9,573 bases of DNA from Bacillota bacterium (GTDB lineage Bacteria > Bacillota > Clostridia > Christensenellales > CAG-138): the NCBI GenBank assembly GCA_023461495.1, contig JAEYLA010000079.1:1-9573 (forward strand). Direction: 5' to 3'. This document shows, one piece after another, positions 6,671 to 9,573 of the stretch. Made by a program: the position numbers and the translations under genes. The notes beneath the pieces were generated by a model. It did not search any database, had not been told where the DNA came from, and was given only the letters and a program-made list of their open reading frames with translations. Numbering within the stretch: position 1 is the first letter of the stretch; each line of letters opens with the position of its first letter.

Positions 6671-7366
6671 CTAAAACTCCTCGAAAAATGTGATTCCCTC
6701 AAATTTGCTCAGCAGCTCCAGCACCTCACTGTGGGGCTGCTTTTTTTTGAGTTCAATTTTGAAATTCGTGCCAATGCCCACATCCCCCGCCACACGGATG
6801 GTCTCAAAATCGGATACCGTCATGGCGTGTTCCCGCACAAACTCAAAAAAGGAGGAAATACGGCTCATGTTGTCAAACAGCACGTAGAGCTGTATGGTCT
6901 TGATGCGGCTTGTAAAAGCAGATTGTGCCCGCTCCATGATGGTCATGGTCAGGATGATGATACAGGTGACGGCGATGCCGCCCCAATAGAACCCCGCACC
7001 CACCGCGAGGCCGATGCAGGCGGACGCCCAGAGGCCGGCAGCGGTTGTCAGCCCCTTGACGCGGTGCTGCCCGGTCAAAAGTATGGTGCCTGCGCCAAGA
7101 AAGCCGATGCCGGACACCACCTGCGCGCCGATGCGCATCGCGTCCTGCCCTATCCCGTAGGTCTGCGTCACGAACTGGCCTGTCATCATCACGAGCGCTG
7201 CACCCGTACACACGAGGATATAGGTGCGTACACCCGCCGCGCGGCGCTTGCGCACGCGCTCAAACCCAAGTATGCCGCTCAACAGCGCCGAAAGGAGCAG
7301 GCGCAGCACCATGGAGAGTTCGTTGAGTGAAAGCAGGTCGTATCCAAACAGCGTTGGCGTTAGCAT
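6671..7366 (-). CDS. MgtC/SapB family inner-membrane protein
   Basis: A 231-residue protein of the MgtC/SapB family. The N-terminal half holds about five membrane segments (roughly 16-34, 47-66, 83-99, 108-124, 128-146) with the family's conserved blocks GFERVRKRRAAGVRTYILV (34-52), MRIGAQVVSGIGFLGAGTI (77-95) and VKGLTTAAGLWASACIGLA (103-121). The C-terminal part (about 155-231) is a soluble domain of the size and pattern of the ACT-like domain in long MgtC proteins. In pathogens MgtC aids survival at low magnesium and in macrophages by affecting F-type ATP synthase and phosphate uptake; most environmental and gut homologues have no known role, so no function is asserted here. AAAGGAGG (7377-7384) lies 10 nt before the ATG. 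It is 41 nt downstream of the kinase gene and probably shares its transcript. No Mg-sensing leader is seen. Confidence 0.92.
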   Translation of the reverse strand: MLTPTLFGYDLLSLNELSMVLRLLLSALLSGILGFERVRKRRAAGVRTYILVCTGAALVMMTGQFVTQTYGIGQDAMRIGAQVVSGIGFLGAGTILLTGQHRVKGLTTAAGLWASACIGLAVGAGFYWGGIAVTCIIILTMTIMERAQSAFTSRIKTIQLYVLFDNMSRISSFFEFVREHAMTVSDFETIRVAGDVGIGTNFKIELKKKQPHSEVLELLSKFEGITFFEEF

Positions 7367-7407
7367 CCGGCGAGTTCCTCCTTTTTCCGTGATCCACCCG
7401 TTTATGG

Positions 7408-8013
7408 CTATTGTATGCCTGTTGTAAGCACAAGATCAGCCTGTGCCGCAATATCGCATTTTGAAAAATACAGCTCCTCCATCGGCAGCCAGGCGGCTTG
7501 GAACTGTGGCAGCTTTTCGGGCGCTTCCCTGGCTCTCAGGCGCTCCCGCTGCGCCTCCTTGGACAGGGTAAGGAACACCTTCAGGCCGTATGCCGTGGAG
7601 AGCAGCGGATGATGGCTGTAGGAGCCCTCCACGATCAACAGCTGCGCATCCTCAATGTGGATGGTGCTGTACGTCCCCGTCTGGCAATCATACGCGCGGT
7701 AGGAAAACGCGCCGCGCGTCTTCAGGTAGGGAGAGACTTCCTCTAAAAATCGCTCATAATGCACGTTTCCGCCGGGCGTATGCAGGCGCTCTTTGGTGCG
7801 CAATTCCGGCGGCAGGAAAAAATGATCCATGTGGACCGTCTGGGCCGCATATCGGTTTTTCAGGAATGCCGCAAGCGTCGTCTTGCCCGCGCAGCAGCAG
7901 CCATCAAGTGCTAGGCAAACGCGCTCCTTGTGAGAAAGAAGATGGTCTACCCGCTCCAATAAAGGCGAAAGCAGCTCGTCTGCATTGAAAAAAGAATGTA
8001 CGCGTAATTCCAT
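7408..8013 (-). CDS. Uridine-kinase-like P-loop kinase
   Basis: A 201-residue cytosolic P-loop kinase of the uridine kinase/phosphoribulokinase superfamily; the substrate is not identifiable. Visible are Walker A GCCCAGKTT (38-46, unusual for three cysteines in a row), VHMDHFFLPPE (60-70, counterpart of the DDFF substrate-site motif), NVHYERFLEEV (83-93), LIVEGSYSHHP (126-136, the Walker-B-like strand) and an Arg-rich lid RERLRAREAPEK (156-167). The open frame reaches a GTG at 8079, but ATG 8013 is chosen because AGGAAAGG lies just before it and a promoter occupies 8053-8081, so the longer start would overlap the -35. It is the first gene of the pair with the MgtC-like protein. Generic annotation would be uridine kinase or nucleoside/nucleotide kinase; true uridine kinases are similar in length. 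Confidence 0.82.
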   Translation of the reverse strand: MELRVHSFFNADELLSPLLERVDHLLSHKERVCLALDGCCCAGKTTLAAFLKNRYAAQTVHMDHFFLPPELRTKERLHTPGGNVHYERFLEEVSPYLKTRGAFSYRAYDCQTGTYSTIHIEDAQLLIVEGSYSHHPLLSTAYGLKVFLTLSKEAQRERLRAREAPEKLPQFQAAWLPMEELYFSKCDIAAQADLVLTTGIQ

Positions 8014-8052
8014 GCGGCCTTTCCTAACGAGATCAAAGTATTTTTCCGCTGC

Positions 8053-8081
8053 ATCATAGCATGGATTGCGCAAAAACACAA
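8053..8081 (-). promoter_or_regulatory. Promoter of the kinase-MgtC unit
   Basis: On the minus strand, TTGTGT (8076-8081), a 17-nt spacer and TATGAT (8053-8058). The predicted start near 8046 gives a leader of about 33 nt to the ATG at 8013. Confidence 0.65.
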
Positions 8082-8125
8082 TGCAAAGGCACAGATACCC
8101 TTATGGATGGCGCTTCAGGCTGAAT

Positions 8126-8159
8126 GAAAAAATGAGAAAAAGTGCCCGCAGGACACTTT
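8126..8159 (-). terminator. Second terminator after the ABC ATPase gene
   Basis: On the minus strand AAAGTG (8159-8154) pairs with CACTTT (8144-8139), with an inner CC/GG and a small loop, followed by TTCTCATTTTTT. It is a plausible intrinsic terminator 55 nt beyond the gene, and lies about 45 nt upstream of the kinase -35, so it insulates that promoter. Confidence 0.6.
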
Positions 8160-8168
8160 GTTGGTCAT

Positions 8169-8195
8169 AAAAATCGCCACCCTTTGCGGATGGCG
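8169..8195 (-). terminator. First terminator after the ABC ATPase gene
   Basis: On the minus strand CGCCATCC (8195-8188) pairs with GGGTGGCG (8182-8175), 8 bp with one G-U wobble and a 5-nt GCAAA loop, followed by ATTTTTATG. It begins 19 nt after the stop codon. The wobble would be a mismatch on the plus strand, which supports a minus-strand function. Confidence 0.8.
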
Positions 8196-8213
8196 CTTTG
8201 AAGTACGGGGGAG

Positions 8214-9344
8214 TTACTTGCACACGTGATACAGACTCTGCTCCGTTTCGTTGCTGAACAAGTGCATCATCGTGCCGGAGAATGTGAAGTGGATAAAGTT
8301 CTCCCTGCCGGGAGTGAACGTATAGCTGTCAAGGAGATCCCCGGTCGGCACACGGATGACGGCGTCCTTTCCATCCACATTTACATGCAGGTATACTTCG
8401 CTGCCCATCATTTCAGAGACGTCCACCTTTGCGCGGATCGCGTTTTCGGTGCCCTCGGGCACGACGCGGATATGCTCGGGACGGATGCCCAGGGTAATGG
8501 TGCAGGGCATCTGGCGGTTGAGCTCCAACAATTTTTGCCTATCGGAGGGCAGGGGAATCTTTACGCCGTAGAGATCCGCCACATAGCGGCCGCCGTCCAC
8601 GGTGAGGGCTGCGGGGAAGAAGTTCATCTGCGGGGTTCCGATGAAGCCTGCCACAAACAGATTGGCGGGTTCATGGAACACCTCGTGGGGCGTGCCGATC
8701 TGTTGAATGAAGCCGTCCTTCATGATTACGATGCGGTCGCCCAGCGTCATGGCTTCCGTCTGGTCATGCGTGACATAGATAAACGTGGTGTCAATGCGCT
8801 GCCGAAGTTTAATCAGCTCCGCGCGCATCTGGTTTCTGAGCTTGGCGTCAAGGTTTGAAAGCGGTTCGTCCATCAGGAACACCTGCGGGTGGCGTACAAT
8901 CGCGCGGCCGATCGCCACACGCTGCCGCTGTCCGCCGGAGAGCGCCTTGGGCTTACGCTGCAACAGTTCCGTAATGCCTAAGATTTCCGCCGCTTCCTTG
9001 ACCTTTTCGTCAATCTCCTGCTTGGTCGCTTTCCTGAGCTTGAGCGCGAACGCCATGTTCTCATACACCGTCATGTGCGGGTAGAGCGCATAGTTCTGGA
9101 ATACCATTGCGATATCCCTGTCCTTGGGCGGCACATCGTTGACTAAAGTATCCCCGATATAGATTTCGCCGGAGGTGATCTCCTCCAGGCCCGCCACCAT
9201 GCGGAGCGTTGTGGATTTGCCGCAGCCGGACGGGCCGACCAGTACCACAAACTCCTTGTCTGCGATGTCAAGGGAAAACTCCTGCACCGCAACCACGTTC
9301 TTGTCGTAGACCTTCTTGATGTTTCTGAGTGTGACGTTTGCCAT
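8214..9344 (-). CDS. ABC transporter ATP-binding subunit, MsmX/UgpC/MalK type
   Basis: Energises an importer of sugars, oligosaccharides or glycerol-3-phosphate by ATP hydrolysis on the cytoplasmic side. It has 376 residues, typical of CUT1-class ATPases. In order: Walker A GPSGCGKST (37-45), Q-loop VFQNYALYPHM (81-91, Gln83), signature LSGGQRQR (135-142), Walker B VFLMDE (155-160, Glu160 catalytic), D-loop SNLD (163-166), switch His193 in VTHDQTEAM, then a C-terminal regulatory region with TOBE-type folds (about 235-376) including GIRPEH. No permease or binding-protein gene adjoins it, and terminators follow directly, so it is monocistronic. In Bacillota such orphan ATPases (MsmX, MsmK) serve several sugar importers; that role is inferred here. 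The RBS before the ATG is weak (GGGAAG, immediately after a hairpin), unlike the other genes. Confidence 0.95.
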   Translation of the reverse strand: MANVTLRNIKKVYDKNVVAVQEFSLDIADKEFVVLVGPSGCGKSTTLRMVAGLEEITSGEIYIGDTLVNDVPPKDRDIAMVFQNYALYPHMTVYENMAFALKLRKATKQEIDEKVKEAAEILGITELLQRKPKALSGGQRQRVAIGRAIVRHPQVFLMDEPLSNLDAKLRNQMRAELIKLRQRIDTTFIYVTHDQTEAMTLGDRIVIMKDGFIQQIGTPHEVFHEPANLFVAGFIGTPQMNFFPAALTVDGGRYVADLYGVKIPLPSDRQKLLELNRQMPCTITLGIRPEHIRVVPEGTENAIRAKVDVSEMMGSEVYLHVNVDGKDAVIRVPTGDLLDSYTFTPGRENFIHFTFSGTMMHLFSNETEQSLYHVCK

Positions 9345-9357
9345 GCTTCCCGGCTCT

Positions 9358-9517
9358 GGCGGACACAGCCTCTGCTAACTGTCCGCCTCGCCACCGCGCG
9401 TATACATCGCGATGGCATTACGGCAGGTCTCCACACTGCCGCACCGCAAGCCGCTGCGGTTTGTCTAGAACCTCCTTTTTTATAGCGTTCGCGGGTTTAT
9501 TTTGTGGAGTAAACCCG
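9358..9517 (-). promoter_or_regulatory. Structured 5' leader of the ABC ATPase gene
   Basis: Read on the minus strand from upstream: an 8-bp stem with 10-nt loop (9517-9510/9499-9492, loop contains CTCC), an orphan AAAAGGAGG (9479-9471), a 5-bp stem (9459-9455/9448-9444), a 6-bp stem with 9-nt loop (9441-9436/9426-9421), an 8-bp stem with 9-nt loop (9415-9408/9398-9391) and an 8-bp stem with 14-nt loop (9387-9380/9365-9358) that ends 13 nt before the ATG. The third of the downstream stems contains a pair that is G-U on the minus transcript but C-A on the plus strand, so the RNA is read from the minus strand. The last hairpin abuts the weak RBS. I recognise no known riboswitch class. TATAAA (9479-9484) could be a -10, but no acceptable -35 is present 17 nt upstream, so the promoter is not located. 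Bases 9518-9573 hold only a doubtful 26-codon frame. Confidence 0.55.
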
Positions 9518-9573
9518 TGCCGCATTGATACGTAGTGATGGATAGAAAAACAGCAGCCATAAATTGCTCCTAC

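Noticed and set aside
6731..7330. 199-codon plus-strand frame opposite the MgtC-like gene
   Set aside because: Shadow of a clear membrane-protein gene on the other strand.
8014..8079. GTG start at 8079 for the kinase
   Set aside because: It overlaps the -35 hexamer of the gene's own promoter and lacks an RBS; ATG 8013 has one.
8226..8858. 210-codon plus-strand frame opposite the ABC ATPase
   Set aside because: Antisense to the conserved C-terminal region of the ATPase, with no domain resemblance.
9480..9560. 26-residue minus-strand frame (MAAVFLSITTYQ...) with GGAG 6 nt upstream
   Set aside because: It is too short to judge, crosses the first leader hairpin, and has no recognisable features. 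Kept only as a possibility.

Overview
The window looks like chromosomal DNA of a spore-forming or spore-lineage member of the Bacillota, probably class Clostridia. The reasons are a YaaH/SleL-type GH18 spore-peptidoglycan hydrolase, a groES-groEL operon under a perfect CIRCE operator, strong AGGAGG-type ribosome binding sites and a MsmX/UgpC-type sugar-transporter ATPase. Most genes have GC-rich third positions. Roughly 5000-6660 is clearly more AT-rich and reads as an accessory patch. The genus cannot be fixed from the sequence alone.

Layout. 1-878 (+) is the 3' part of a GH18 hydrolase gene. 879-1115 is non-coding and packed with stem-loops, ending in the hairpin that faces groEL. 1116-3061 (-) is groES-groEL, with a sigma-A-like promoter and CIRCE at 3109-3172. 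3136-3449 is the divergent control region between groES and glpK. 3450-4961 (+) is glycerol kinase. 5064-6139 is a complete IS30-family insertion sequence with inverted repeats and a probable 3-bp target duplication. 6134-6549 (-) is a frameshifted small membrane protein gene resembling the YcxB-like family; the IS sits exactly at its stop codon. 6671-8013 (-) is a two-gene unit, a uridine-kinase-like P-loop kinase followed by an MgtC/SapB membrane protein, with its own promoter. 8214-9344 (-) is the ABC ATPase, closed by two tandem hairpin terminators and preceded by a leader of about 150 nt with five consecutive hairpins.

Functionally these are independent housekeeping units: protein folding under HrcA control, glycerol entry into glycolysis, spore cortex hydrolysis, a shared sugar-importer ATPase, and a small kinase/MgtC operon of unclear role. 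I see no phage-defence, CRISPR, toxin-antitoxin or biosynthetic system. The most interesting unexplained item is the structured leader in front of the ABC ATPase, which also carries a near-perfect Shine-Dalgarno sequence without a start codon behind it. Next are the IS30 insertion at the stop codon of the broken YcxB-like gene and the hairpin cluster downstream of the GH18 gene.
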